DNA of 64,000 bases from Cliona cf. orientalis (lineage: Eukaryota > Porifera > Demospongiae > Clionaida > Clionaidae): the NCBI GenBank assembly GCA_963930775.1, contig OZ005690.1, forward strand, positions 13,542,411 to 13,606,410, written 5' to 3'. The number at the start of each line of letters is the position of its first letter. Within the stretch, counting starts at the first letter, position 1. Made by a program: the position numbers and the translations under genes. Positions 47,621 through 58,853 of this stretch are shown one piece after another. The notes under the pieces were generated by a model that worked only from the letters and a program-made list of their open reading frames with translations, searched no databases and was not told the origin of the DNA.

Positions 47621-47945
47621 TGACAGAAAAAGAATTTAATGTTTGAGACTCATGACAAAATTTTTATATGAGCACGCAGAATAGATCGTACATGGAAATT
47701 TGAATAAAGTGGAATTTTGATTCATGCCTTAGAATTAAAGTTATGGCCCTTTGAAGTTTCCCCATTATTATATGTTTGTATAAGAAGCCATGCATTTGCG
47801 ATGTTTGCCCATAAAAAAATTACAGGCGCGTGGGGCACGGTGACGACCCTTTACCAAACACTGTATATTATATGGCTATTTGGATGCCTGCTTGCACTGT
47901 ATGGCTCTACTATGCATCCAGCTTGACTGTGGTGGTTTTCGGATA
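47621..47945. repeat. Dispersed repeat next to SINE (family C)
   Basis: Matches 55905-56270 in inverted orientation ('ttaaagttatggc', 'cgaccctttaccaaa', 'tgcactgtatggctctac'). It has short open frames that are conserved only as repeats. No transposase motif. Confidence 0.55.
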
Positions 47946-48201
47946 ATTTTTTTTCCTTGCTTAGTGTGTGGTCCCCTTGAAAGAAAGAAAGAAATATTGA
48001 CAAATGGCTATATTTTGAACATCTGGCTGGCATATAAATAAACTTGATCTTATTAGATGATTTGCTGGAGATTCTGATTTTGACACTTAGGAATTTTAAG
48101 AGTTACCTATTTTGAGATATTTGGGTGTTTGTAATGTATCATATGTATGTGAGTGTCTACTTAAACAAGCATAAAAAACAATTGAATAAAATTGAAGTAT
48201 G

Positions 48202-49720
48202 AAGTAGGGATGGCAGTGCCAAAAAATACACAAACAAGGTTTGTAGGGATAAGGTATCACATTCACTATACATCCCTATGGTTGCTTTTCTCGGTAATTA
48301 ATATCATACACTTCTGTAAAGTGTCGCTATCTTTTGATATCGATCCAATGCCATATGCATGGGTGTAGTCAGTATTGATTTTCCATTCCTACAATGTCAT
48401 GTGCCCCATATATAATATGTGTGTGCACGGCTACTCAAAAAGCAAGCGTAGGGATGTATAGTGGATGTGATACGTTATCCCTACAAACCTTATTTATGTA
48501 TTTTTTGGCACTGCCATCCCTACTTCATCCTTCAATTTTATTCAATTGTTTTTTTATACTTGTACTGTTCTTTTTTTTCAGTGCCCTCAGGGTAGTTCAT
48601 GCATGATAGTCATTAATGGAACCTAGCTGACTAATCTTGTGGGGACAGAAGAGGCTGAGCATGAGACTGTACATACCATGGTGACCTGATTATGGTTTGC
48701 CTATTCATCGTTATAAATGCATGGAACTCAAGTTAGTCTAGCTACAACTACAAAATTTTTCCTGGACCTAGCTACATCCAACCGTGCTCCAACAATAATA
48801 CAATAATATTATAGGGAAGCATGAACATCACTGATTCAGCATATTTGTGTGATCCTAGCCTTTGAGTCAGGCAGCTATGGTACCCAAAACACACCGGAGT
48901 TCAAACTTGAATACTCCTATAAGTGCAAATCCCAGGCAGTCTTTTGATAGCTAGCTAGGACGTCTTCTTTTGCATTACACACAATTGAACACGCATCAGT
49001 GGGATTCTTGAGATAGCTAGTGACCTGTGATTGAAGCCTCGCCCCTCGTTATCTTGATCCTGAAGCTGGCTGATTGGCAAACTTGAAAGATTAGAAGGCT
49101 GAACCAAGTAGCGATGAAAACCTTCCGTTTCGGGAGCGAATTTTATAGGCCAGTAAGTTTACTATTGGTACATGTAGTAGCCACCATAATCGACAGCACT
49201 GAGCTGATCAGCTGAGCGCTTGAGCAGGTCCTGGATCAATCGTGGATGCGCGGTGCATGCGCACCACTGACATCGGTCACATGACTTCACCATGGCAACA
49301 CTGTATGAGCATGCGCACTATATGACAAAATGGCTAATCAGACACACCCACTTGCAAAATGCGCTGTACACACCCACAATTAAATCGCTGTCCTGATAAC
49401 ACAAAACGAGCGTGCCACAGACGTGCGCACTCCAAAATGGAGTGGATTTATACTCGAACTAAGGTGAGCAGTCATGGTAGTCTTGAGTTAGCCCAGGAAA
49501 GCAGAAAGAAAGAAAGAAAGAATGACAAATGGCTATTTTTTTGAACATCTGGTTCTGGCATATACAATGGAGTTCATGGATGATCTTGGTCTTATTAGAT
49601 AGATAATTTGCCATAGATTCTGATTTTGACACTTAGAAATTTCTCAAAGTTGCCTGTTTTGAGATATTTAGATGTTTGTAATGTACTATATATATGGAGT
49701 ATCCATGCCATCCCTATACT
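48202..49720. mobile_element. Non-coding 1.5 kb TIR element, copy A5 (near full length)
   Basis: Starts AAGTAGGGATGGCA and ends 'TGCCATCCCTATACTT', with all shared internal blocks and (AAAG)n. An orphan 3' end of the same family precedes it at 47985-48150. Confidence 0.7.
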
Positions 49721-50790
49721 TATAGAGTCTACCGACTCCATGATAGTTTACTAACTCTATGAGCCTCCATGGAGCCTTTCTGAGACTTAAAAATCGGTAA
49801 TATTATGTACAGTATCTTAACACATGTATCCAGCAAATACATACTTCTTAAGCTGTGTGCTACTCCCTCTCTCTGATGAGTTATATAATATAGCTGGTCG
49901 AATATCTTGGCTTACGTAATCCTGTGTATAAACTAGAGCTCATAGAGCACATACCCCGCATGCCATGGCAATATCACCCATGGCTAAGCCTCTTCTTAGA
50001 GGCCTCTATTATTTGAATTTTAATCTCTTGCTACTCATGCACGAGCATTTTCATTCTCTTCTGAGATCCATGATCATAAATGATATTAGAAGCATGAAGC
50101 TCGAGCATGCGCAGTAGACTCCAGGAGCTCGAGCATGCGCAATAGACTTCATGAGGTACTAGGTGGGCGTGTCTGATGTAGGCATGGTCGACACATTTGC
50201 ACGATTTGTAGCTTCCCTGGGTACTGCCTAGGGGAAACTCATCTCTGTGATTGAAGTATCTATCAAGGTCGGGAGTTGGTCTCAGATTCCATCTCTGCAA
50301 TTGGGCCATCAGTGTGTACGCACTACATATATTATATTGACAATCTTTTACCACACCTTTATTACTATACAGCTACTGGGGATATGAGTGTTTCATTATA
50401 CTATATACAACGAAAAATATTTTTCAGACGGTCATTTTTCTTATATAGTCCGTGTCATTACATGAGGGCATGGATACGCGTCTTGGATGCGCCCGGTTGC
50501 TATGAACGTGTGGCGCAGGCGGAGAGAAAGTCCGCACTACAAGGCTCAGGATTGGTCAGAACTGTAGCTACGGCCGTGTGCACAAAGAAGAGTGGCCTTA
50601 ATGCTTTGGGCCATAGCTACAGCTAGAGACGCATTTGTCGAACGATCGGCGAGGTCTGTTCTTTGTCATACCTGTCAGTAGTCCGGTAGCAATGTTCGAG
50701 CAGAGCGAGAACGTCGCCATTGCACACTTAGCTTGCTATGAGGGGTGTGGCATCTGCGGTCGTGGTGAAAAATACGTAAAATGGAAGAAA
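49721..50790. other. No gene seen
   Basis: Includes 'gagctcatagagcacatacccc', also found at about 39090, and 'aaaatatttttcagacggtcatttttctta', also found at 53770, so it is composed of dispersed fragments. A long frame at 50276-50626 has no coding signature. Confidence 0.4.
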
Positions 50791-50791
50791 A

Positions 50792-50888
50792 TCCCATGAG
50801 TGACTCATGGGAAGGATTTACGTCACCAAACCCATGAGTGACTCATGGGATTGATTTACGTCACTTTTCCCATGAGTTACTCATGGGA
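50792..50888. promoter_or_regulatory. Three palindromic AP-1-like sites in tandem
   Basis: TCCCATGAGTGACTCATGGGA at 50792-50812, its 20-bp core at 50831-50850 and a T variant at 50868-50888, each followed by 'ggatttacgtc' or 'gatttacgtcac'. The first two contain TGACTCA, the AP-1/bZIP consensus, and 'ttacgtca' resembles a CRE/ATF half-site. It could be a regulatory cluster or simply a repeat. Confidence 0.5.
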
Positions 50889-51009
50889 AGGATTTACGTC
50901 TCTCTTGAATCGCGTAATTCCCCGAAAGTTAATCTCTCAAAGTTTATATACATGGGAATGATTTAAGTACTTTTCGTTAGAGTAAAACCCCATCTGACTG
51001 GTATTTAAC

Positions 51010-53275
51010 GAGAAATGCGTAAATTCTCCCCACGTATAGACACACATCTAACAAATTATTAAGGAAGGATTAATGCCATGAGGTGCCCCTGTAATTAAAT
51101 GAATTTTGACGTAATTCATTCCCATGTATATAACAAAGGACCAAGGATTTCCAAGCATATGCATAGAAACTTCACAACAAGAAGTGCGTAAATCCTCCCC
51201 ATGTATAGACACACACCGAGCAGTTTTATTAAAGAAGAATTTACGCAATGAGGAGCCCCTGTAATTAGGTGAATTTGACGTAATTCATTCCCATGTATCC
51301 ATCACAAAGGAGCAAGGATTTACTGGATAAAACATTTTAGTATGCACAGAAAGATCTACAGTAATTAGCATCCCGATGGCGCCAAGCTGTGACACCCTGA
51401 GTGTAGTGAGGGTGTTAGTAAGGGGACAGAGGGATGCTGAATACTTTGGATCCCATTGGCCGAGGTGAGCTAAGTTATTTAGAGTTTTATTCAACTGTTG
51501 CTATAGTGGTACAGCTATTTGCCTTGGAGCTCTCATAATACCATGGATCCTATTGGCCAAAATTTACAACTAACTAAGTAAAGTAACTAAGCTACTTAGT
51601 AACCTCCTATTGACCAATCAGATTATAGGAAAGTGGCAGTAAAAGTCTAATTATAGATTGAATCAGGCCATGCGCTCCTGATCATTATTATCAGTGGAAT
51701 AGGAAGCAATCGTGTGTTGCAGGGGCCACCAATACAAGTTGAGGATGTGGCTTTGATTACTGAATTTTGTGACCACAATTATTCTTTTGTAGAGGTCGTA
51801 ATTTTTAGTAATTTAAACCAGACTTTTACGAAGAAAGTATGAAAATTGGAAGAATACATACACAAGAGCTTTGTATCAAGCCTGATTATTTTTGGGGGGG
51901 GGGGGGGGGGGGGCAGTGGCCCCCCTGGTCCCCCTGGTTCATACTCCACTCATTATGACTGTTCTGCTTAATAACATTGTAATATTGTATGGCTTAGTCT
52001 GGTGAGAGAGAATGATCGAGTTAATGTGCCTATGCATGGCATTGCATGTATGTCCGTAAAGAGGAATTCTCGATAGGGGGTCCAATTTTCATGGTTTTGA
52101 TGGGTATATTATCCATGAAAATTCGGCCCATAAAAAATTTGTAGGGTGTGAAATGGCCAGCCCGAGCATGATTGCCTGCACCCATGAACATTATACTATG
52201 AAATATTTAAGACAGGCTTGCTGTGAAAATTTGACTCCGCTAAAATTTTTGCTATAATGTATATCAGGAGCACATGAGCTTCGTGTGCTCCTGTGTATGT
52301 ACAAACATGCATATGTGGTTACTATCCGACTGTCCCAAGGTTTGTATGCAATATAGGTGTAAAAATCTGAGAATAAAGTAGGTCTTACTTTTATTTTTCT
52401 GTCCCAAGAAGTGTTTGGCCTGGCCTTCATGAACTGTTTGAAAAATTATAGATGGTGACCACATCACTACATGTACTGTGGTACAAGATAAAGTAGGATA
52501 AGAATACCAAAAAGTACACAAACAAGATTTGTAGGGATAATCACATCCACTATACATCCTATACACTTGCTTTTGAGTATGAGTCGACACATATGGATCA
52601 GTGATAATAGGTACATATGTAGGTGCATGATATAGTCGAGAAAATCCTGTTTGTTTTATATATTCTCAGATTTACACCTACGTAGCTATATTGCATACAA
52701 GCCATGGGACGATTGGATAATCATGGTTGTATGTACATTATAGTGAAAAATTTAATGCGGTCAAATTTACGGTATGATGTTCACAGGTGCAGGCAATCAT
52801 ACCCATTCTATACTGTACCAATTTTTCATTTGCCTAATTATCATGGATAATAACATACCACGGTAATACCTAGCTATGAAAGCCATGAAAATTGGATCTC
52901 CCCAGTATACGGACATACACGCATGCATAGGCACATTGACTCGATCATTCTCTCTCACCAGACTAAACTATAGAATATTATAATGTTAAGCAGAACAGTC
53001 ATAATAATATATTATTATCAGGAGCGCATGGCCGGATTCAATCTATAATTAATTGGTGATCTCCATAATGATTGTATTAGTTTAATGTACTTTCTGTGCA
53101 TACTAAAATGTTGTATCCTGTAAATCCTTGCTCCTTTGTGATGATACATGGGAATGAATTACGTCAAATTCACCTAATTATAGGGGCTCCTCATTGCGTA
53201 AATCCTTCCTTAATAAAACTGCTTGGTGTGTCTATACATGGGGAGGATTTACGCACTTCTTGTTATAATAATAGT
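51010..53275. repeat. Large interrupted inverted repeat (foldback), ~2.2 kb
   Basis: Left-arm blocks reappear in reverse order and orientation on the right: 51190-51345 against 53090-53262; 51650-51690 against 53020-53055; 51960-52060 against 52910-53005; 52080-52190 against 52780-52900; 52310-52375 against 52655-52735. The centre (52480-52580) is a fragment of the 1.5 kb TIR family. The left arm also holds a ~165-bp tandem duplication (51020-51180 / 51190-51345), an 18-20-base G run (about 51893-51913) and extra sequence at 51350-51640. No ORF. Confidence 0.7.
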
Positions 53276-53289
53276 TATAAAAAAGCAAC

Positions 53290-53395
53290 TGTCAATGAAT
53301 AAAATTGAAGGATACCAAAAAGTATACAAACAAGATTTGTAGTGGATATCTTATGAGATCATATCCACTATACATCCCTATGCTTACTTTCCTTG
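53290..53395. repeat. Fragment of the 1.5 kb TIR family
   Basis: 'aaaattgaaggata', 'aaaagtatacaaacaagatttgtag' and 'ccactatacatccctatgctt' match the 5' end of copies A1-A5. Confidence 0.6.
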
Positions 53396-53429
53396 GTATT
53401 ATCATGCATGCACCTCTGAGAGGTATGTT

Positions 53430-54975
53430 CCTGATCCAAAAATGGATGAAAATTTCCATAAAGAATCATCCAAAAATGGATGTTTCTTGACATCAGTTCC
53501 TGGATGAAATTTGTATGATGCAAGTAGCATCCATTATTGGATGTTTCTTATCATCACTTTCTGGATGAAAATTACATAATACAATAATTATCATCCATCA
53601 TTGGATGTTTCTTTGTATCAATTTTTGGATGAAAGTTGTATAATAAATTTAGCATCCATTTTTGGATGTTATTTGTTATCAGTTTCTGGATGAATTTTCA
53701 TTCTGTCATGATCACCAATGTTTAATATTGTGCAAGTTGAAACAATGAATAATTATAATTATACTATATACAACAAAAAATATTTTTCAGATGATCATTT
53801 TTCTTATATAGTCCGTGTCCTAACCTGGAGGGCATAAAAGATGCACTCTCCTACAAGTTCAGAAGAGGTCAGAATTGTTGTGCCGTGTGCACAAACAAGG
53901 TTGCCAGGGCCTAGGGGCCATAGAGATGCATTCTCGAGCTCGACAAGTGAAAAAAAATCAAAGCATAAAGCTAGATTTGAACCCACTACTATTCCACACG
54001 CAAGAGCCCCAACCACTACACCACCGCTGTTGTCGCTGCTGCCAATCATTATTCCCCCCCTTTCATTTAGACAAACCCTAGAGACTAACGCGCTAACCAT
54101 TGGCAACCTATCCCCAAACCCCCTAGCCCCTCCCCCCCTTTCATAGACAAACCCTAGAGACTAACCCTGCTAACCATTTGCAACCCAACCCCACCCCCAG
54201 CCCCTCCCATCCATACCGCATATAAGTATACATTATACCATTGTTGCGCACGTTTTGCGCCGATGTTGCGTGCGCCTCCCTATGGCCATTCCAGCACGGA
54301 GCCATTGTGGCACGCTACACCTACATCTACTTTTCCTCTTTTATCCATATTTAAAACTGCAAGAAATAATTTAACCTGAAGCGTAAAATTCTCAAACAAG
54401 GTAACATCCAATAGTGGATGATAATTGTAAGTTTCATCCAGAAAATGATGGCAAGAATCATCCAGTAAGGGATGATCGTTTCTTTACATAATTTTCATCC
54501 AGAAAGTGATGATAAGCTACATCCAACAATGGATGATAATTGAACTGTATAAGTTTCATCCAGAAAATGATGATAAGTTATATCCAACAATGGATGATAA
54601 TTATACTGTATAAGTTTCATCCAGAAAGTGATGGCAAGAATCATCCAGTAAGGGATGATCGTTTCTTCATATAATTTTCATCCAGAAAATGGTGACAAGT
54701 TATATCCAACAATGGATGATTATTGTATCGTATAGGTTTCATCCAGAAAGTGATGGCATAAAGCATCCAATAATGGAAGAAAAAGGCCACATCCAATATT
54801 GGATGAACAGAATCATCCAATATTGGATGATTATAGATGACATCAGCCTCTCTATAGAGAGAGCTATGTAATAATCATCCAAATATGGATGATTCTGACA
54901 TACCAGTAAATAATCATCCAAACATGGATGATTTTATATGGAAATTTTCATCCATATTTGGATTCTGACTATACC
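53430..54975. mobile_element. FB-like foldback element with tandem-repeat arms
   Basis: The left arm (53430-53705) has four to five ~60-bp units, each with an ATCCA-n-TGGAT palindrome ('catccattattggatg') and 'ctggatgaaa'. The right arm (54400-54975) has ten or more units of the same repeat in reverse orientation. The loop 53706-54400 is unrelated and contains a tRNA-like segment. The design matches Drosophila FB elements in architecture only; no homology is claimed. Confidence 0.7.
53969..54029 (-). repeat. tRNA-like (A/B box) segment, probable SINE head
   Basis: On the minus strand 'GGTGTAGTGGTTGGGGCTC' looks like an A-box region, and 'GGGTTCAAATCTAG' about 30 bases later looks like a B box. 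Acceptor-stem pairing was not seen, so it is probably not a functional tRNA. Confidence 0.5.
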
Positions 54976-55020
54976 TGCCTCTGATTCAGTATATAAGTGT
55001 TGCTGTATGCTTCAAGTAAT

Positions 55021-55186
55021 AGTTATATAAATCACGGGCGCGAGGGATGTATGGCATTTATTGCACTGAAGCCAGAGGGCCTTGTGCCCGAGGGTTGAGG
55101 GCAATAAATGCCATGCATCCCGAGTGCGCGTGATATAACTAGTTTATAGCCCATATGGGCTATAAACTATGCCCATGCATGGGCAT
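55021..55186. repeat. Hairpin MITE plus two perfect palindromes
   Basis: Arms 55021-55064 and 55101-55140 pair ('agttatat...gggatgtatggcatttattgc'). They are followed directly by a perfect 28-bp palindrome at 55141-55168 (AGTTTATAGCCCAT plus complement) and an 18-bp palindrome at 55169-55186 (ATGCCCATGCATGGGCAT). Confidence 0.85.
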
Positions 55187-55603
55187 AGTTACCGTAGATA
55201 CGCATAGAACACTAAAAAAGAAAGAAGACAAGCTTATCTTAATACGCACTTAGGCTTATTTTATATTGATCGTTTACCATGTAGATACATACACTGCAAT
55301 ACTTTATGTAGCTACATTTGGTATATATTACTATGGTAACAACATCTAATGTCACTAAAACTATTCTTCAGTAGAGCAGGAGCTACCATGCACACTAAGC
55401 AGATAAAAGTGCCACATAATCAGAAACATGCATGTATATAATATTCACACACTACAGTATAATATTATAGTCATCCCGAGTATTACTGTAAAAATATTGT
55501 CCAGAAACCACCACATAGTTGAGCTGGATGCCCATACAATCGGAAACAAGGCCGTCTATGCTCCTAATAGAGCCTAGAAACTCAGAGTATATGATCAGTG
55601 TTG

Positions 55604-55795
55604 AGGTTCAGTACCAGTGGCCACTGCAATACGTTACTTCCTACTAGTACTCAAGATCACCACAGCACACATGTCCACACAAGGCTAGGGGAAGAGGTTC
55701 AGTACCTGTGGCCCCTGCAACACGTTCAAGCACTTCGTACTAGTACTCAAGATCACCACAGCACACACACAAGGCTAGGGGAAAAGTACAAAACA
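55604..55795. repeat. Two-copy ~95-bp tandem duplication
   Basis: 'aggttcagtacc...ctagtactcaagatcaccac...aaggctagggga' occurs at 55604-55695 and 55696-55792 with small indels. Confidence 0.8.
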
Positions 55796-55904
55796 ATTTT
55801 AGTTATGTTTCTCAACTAGATGTACTTTCCCACACATCCACACATACATAGCTAACTTATACTACTGTATTACCCCACCTACCTCTCAGCAAAAACGGGA
55901 GAGT

Positions 55905-56270
55905 TACTGTTGTGGCTGAAAAAATGGTCCGAAAAGCACCACACAGTCGAGCTGGATGCGTAGTAGAGCCATACAATGCAAGCAGGCACCCAAACAGCAA
56001 TATGCACAATCTTCGGTAAAGGGTCGTCAACGTACGCCGCGCGCCCGTAAAATTTTTTTCGCGTGCCCGTAAAAATTTTTTGGCAAACATTGCAAGTGAA
56101 TGGCTTCCTATATAAACATATGGGAATACTTCAAAGTGCCATAACTTTAATTCTAAGGTGTGAATCAAAATTCCCTGCCATCAAAATTCTAGTTTTGACC
56201 CATTCTGCGTGCCCATGTAAAAAATATCTCCCCAAGTGCTCCCAAGTCCTCAGTGAATTACATTAATTAT
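55905..56270. repeat. Family C repeat, inverted copy
   Basis: Reverse complement match to 47690-47945. It includes a local duplication of 'cgcgcccgtaaaatttttt'. Confidence 0.55.
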
Positions 56271-56289
56271 TTAAATTCTTTTTTTTTTC

Positions 56290-56720
56290 AAGCTAAACCA
56301 CAACCTAAGATAAAAGAATTTTATCAACAAGTAATTAGTTAACGGTATGTCACCAGTTCCTATCATATATGTCTGCTACAATAGGTCAGGTATGTGGTAA
56401 GGCAGAAAATCTCAACTTGCAAACATTGATTACTATACCCACTATAACGTCATAATACTAATGTACAACGTGACATCTGAGATCTGTGTATTTGAGAGTG
56501 ACTTGGGGCTTGTATATGTAATCATCCCCCAGTCTAGATCCAACATAAGGAGCATCACCCATGGAATGTTATTTGTGTATGTAGACTGCCTTCCCAGCAT
56601 CACTGGCAGTGAAAAAAAAAGATGGAAAAAAATTGGCCACGGGTGGGATTCGAACCAGTGCACGCATTTGACACTGGTTGGCAGACACTGAGCTTAACCA
56701 TTGCACCATCTGGATAGAAG
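56290..56720 (-). mobile_element. tRNA-derived SINE, copy 2
   Basis: On the minus strand 'ccagatggtgcaatggttaa' (A-box region) starts near 56714 and B box GGTTCGAATCC lies at about 56646-56656. It is followed by a conserved body and the 'cttttatcttaggttgtgg' tail. This is the best-preserved head of the three copies. Confidence 0.75.
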
Positions 56721-56884
56721 TCATTTCCTGCATGCTTTAGTGGTCAGAAACTACTACGACTCGTATTTCAAAACTGAAAGTGAAAATCAAAAATCTGAGA
56801 CGATTCAATTATTATTTTTGATCCACTCTACATGCTGATATAAAAATTATTGCACAATACCTTTTCCTGTGCTTCGAATGCATT

Positions 56885-56922
56885 ATTTACATTACATTAC
56901 ATTACATTACATTACATTACAA
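56885..56922. repeat. (ATTAC)n microsatellite
   Basis: At least seven tandem ATTAC units, next to the 'cacaggaaaaggtattgtgc' repeat seen at 38940. Confidence 0.9.
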
Positions 56923-57009
56923 GCTAAACCACAACCTAAGATAAAAGTATTTTATTGAGGAGTAATAACTTATTAGTTAACAATGCCACGGTACATCACC
57001 ATTTCCTAT

Positions 57010-57475
57010 CATACGTGTTTGCTACAATAGGTCAGGTATGTCACAAGTTCGCACAGGTAAGGAAGAAAATGTCAAGTTACAAACATACATTGATTATTAT
57101 GCACACTATAATGTCATAATACCTTGTACTAATGTATTATATCTGAGAGTGACTTGGGGCATGTACATGTACTCATCCTGGCCCTAGGTCCAACGTAAAG
57201 AGTATCGGCCATGGGATGTTTTTGGTGTTGGTACAGTAAATTTGGTGGTTTGGCAATATTAATAATTTGCACACATCCCATACTAAATTTAAACTCACTA
57301 ATATTGCAATAGCAACTAACGTCTATGTAGACTATCTTCCCAGCATCACTGGCAATGGAAAAAAAAGATGGAAAAAAATTGGCCCCGGGTGGGATTTGAA
57401 CCAGGGCACACATTTGGCACTGGTTGGTAGACACTGAGCTTAACCATTGCACCATCTGGACAGTAGTAATTTTAT
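57010..57475 (-). mobile_element. tRNA-derived SINE, copy 3 with a small insertion
   Basis: Same head as copy 2 ('ccagatggtgcaatggttaa' near 57462; B box GGTTCAAATCC near 57395). About 100 bp of extra sequence (57235-57325) interrupts the body. Confidence 0.7.
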
Positions 57476-57632
57476 TCATAGTTTAGTGGTCAGAAACTAC
57501 TATGACTCGTATCTCAAAATTGAAAGTGAAAATCAAAAATCTGAGACGATTCAATTTTTACATTTGATCCACTTTACATGCTGATATAAAAATTATTGCA
57601 CAGTACCTTTTCCTGTGCTTCGAATGAATTAT

Positions 57633-57812
57633 TTACATTACATTACATTACATTACATTACATTACATTCATTACATTACATTACACACTCACATATTCT
57701 TTTATCTTAGGTTGTAACATTTATTACATTACATTACACACTCACATATTCTTTTATCTTAGGTTGTAATTACATTACACACTCACATATTCTTTTATCT
57801 TAGGTTGTAACT
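57633..57812. repeat. ATTAC array plus ~50-bp higher-order repeats
   Basis: ATTAC units are followed by three copies of 'cacactcacatattcttttatcttaggttgtaa' separated by shorter ATTAC stretches. The repeated block is the SINE 3' tail fused to microsatellite. Confidence 0.85.
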
Positions 57813-57987
57813 ACTTAGTGTGTAATTTGTCGTTGCGGTTAATAGTTAAGCAAGAATGCTTTGATCTTGCTTTGATGTGGGCAATTACCGGCCTTTTCTT
57901 CAGGGGCCACTTCCGGTCGCTAATTGCACGCGCATAATCATCCCTGGCCGATTCTGGACACGCCCACCTTCGACCAAAAGCACTCGT

Positions 57988-58116
57988 ATGGCCTCTTCGG
58001 CCCCGCCCCTTCACGATTCGCTAATTGAATTAGCCATTCCTGACGCTCACGCCCACGCAATTAAATGGTACCTTAATCAAAACGGATACACGTTACTCTC
58101 TGAGTCGGGTTCTTGA
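57988..58116 (+). CDS. Short ORF, possible first exon
   Basis: Starts ATG 57988 and reads MASSAPPLHDSLIELAIPDA, ending 'NQNGYTLLSESGS' at a TGA. It is GC-balanced and CpG-containing, as expected of a promoter-proximal exon, and lies 1.2 kb upstream of the pseudo-protease exon. No donor gives the phase 0 needed to join that exon, so it is unlinked. Family unknown. Confidence 0.3.
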   Translation: MASSAPPLHDSLIELAIPDAHAHAIKWYLNQNGYTLLSESGS

Positions 58117-58815
58117 ATGTCAATCGAACGTCTCGTGACTGAGGGGTGTGGTCAAATCCACACAGCTAGCTACAGCCATCCGACTCTTGACGATGAGCTA
58201 TCATCATTAGTGTGACCTGCAACGTCGAGCTCGGAAGCCAATAAACGAAGTTCGAGTTGTTGACTATCCTAAAAGCAAGGCTACGTGCCTACGCAGTAAG
58301 CTTACCTAGATACGTGTATACTGTTTTGACTCGCGATCGATCGACGACTCTGCCCATAGCTTTGAACTTGCGATCTCCCGCTACCTTTCCCGCCATACAC
58401 TCCATTTAGCCTCGCGAGACGCTCCATTGATAGTTTTACTTTTGTTATTACTAACATGTTTATTGTTCAAGGCCTGCAGTATTTAATGTTGCGCTTTGAC
58501 TTCCCTTGAGCCACTAATATTACATTGTGGGTTTCCTGTAGCTATTCATATTGCACTGTGGCTCACCTGAGGTTGTTCATATTACACTGCTTGTCTCTAG
58601 GAAGCGCATTATGTACTTAGCAACAACATAGTAACGGGATATAATCTTGACTCTATGCATGTGGGAGAAATCCATAATATACTGTAGATCTGGAAAGTTT
58701 GGTGTAAAGAAACTTTTGTATGATAAATTTTTGTGTATAAAATTTTTCGTAGGAACGACCCCTTACCACATTAGCGCCATTATTTAAGCATAGTTGTGCA
58801 CAGTATGAGTTCAGT
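58117..58815. other. No gene seen
   Basis: CpG-rich at first (58190-58440), then AT-rich. No supported exon. Confidence 0.4.
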
Positions 58816-58853
58816 TTCGACTGATGAAGGTCCACGGACCGAAACGTTTCGAA
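58816..58853 (+). ncRNA. Candidate hammerhead ribozyme, Penelope-associated type
   Basis: Core CTGATGA at 58821-58827; stem II GGTCC (58829-58833) pairs with GGACC (58836-58840); GAAA at 58841-58844; minimal stem III A-C / G-T (58844-58847); predicted cleavage after T58848 (GTT triplet); stem I TTCGA (58816-58820) pairs with TCGAA (58849-58853). Every invariant core base is present. The extremely short stem III is what is described for hammerheads in Penelope-like retroelements, which tend to act as dimers. No Penelope RT was seen nearby, so this may be a solo terminal repeat. Confidence 0.65.

Noticed and set aside
50276..50626. 116-aa plus-strand frame
   Set aside because: Part of it is repeated at 53770-53910 with different frame content; no domain features.
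53430..54975. CRISPR-like array (regular palindromic repeats)
   Set aside because: Eukaryotic context, variable unit and spacer similarity, and opposite orientation of the two arms; it is a foldback element.
55857..56168. 103-aa minus-strand frame shared with 47717-47926
   Set aside because: The similarity is due to dispersed repeat family C; frames are not conserved beyond nucleotide similarity.
56646..56715. True tRNA gene at the SINE head
   Set aside because: A and B boxes are present, but T-stem and acceptor pairing fail and the body continues as a repeated element.
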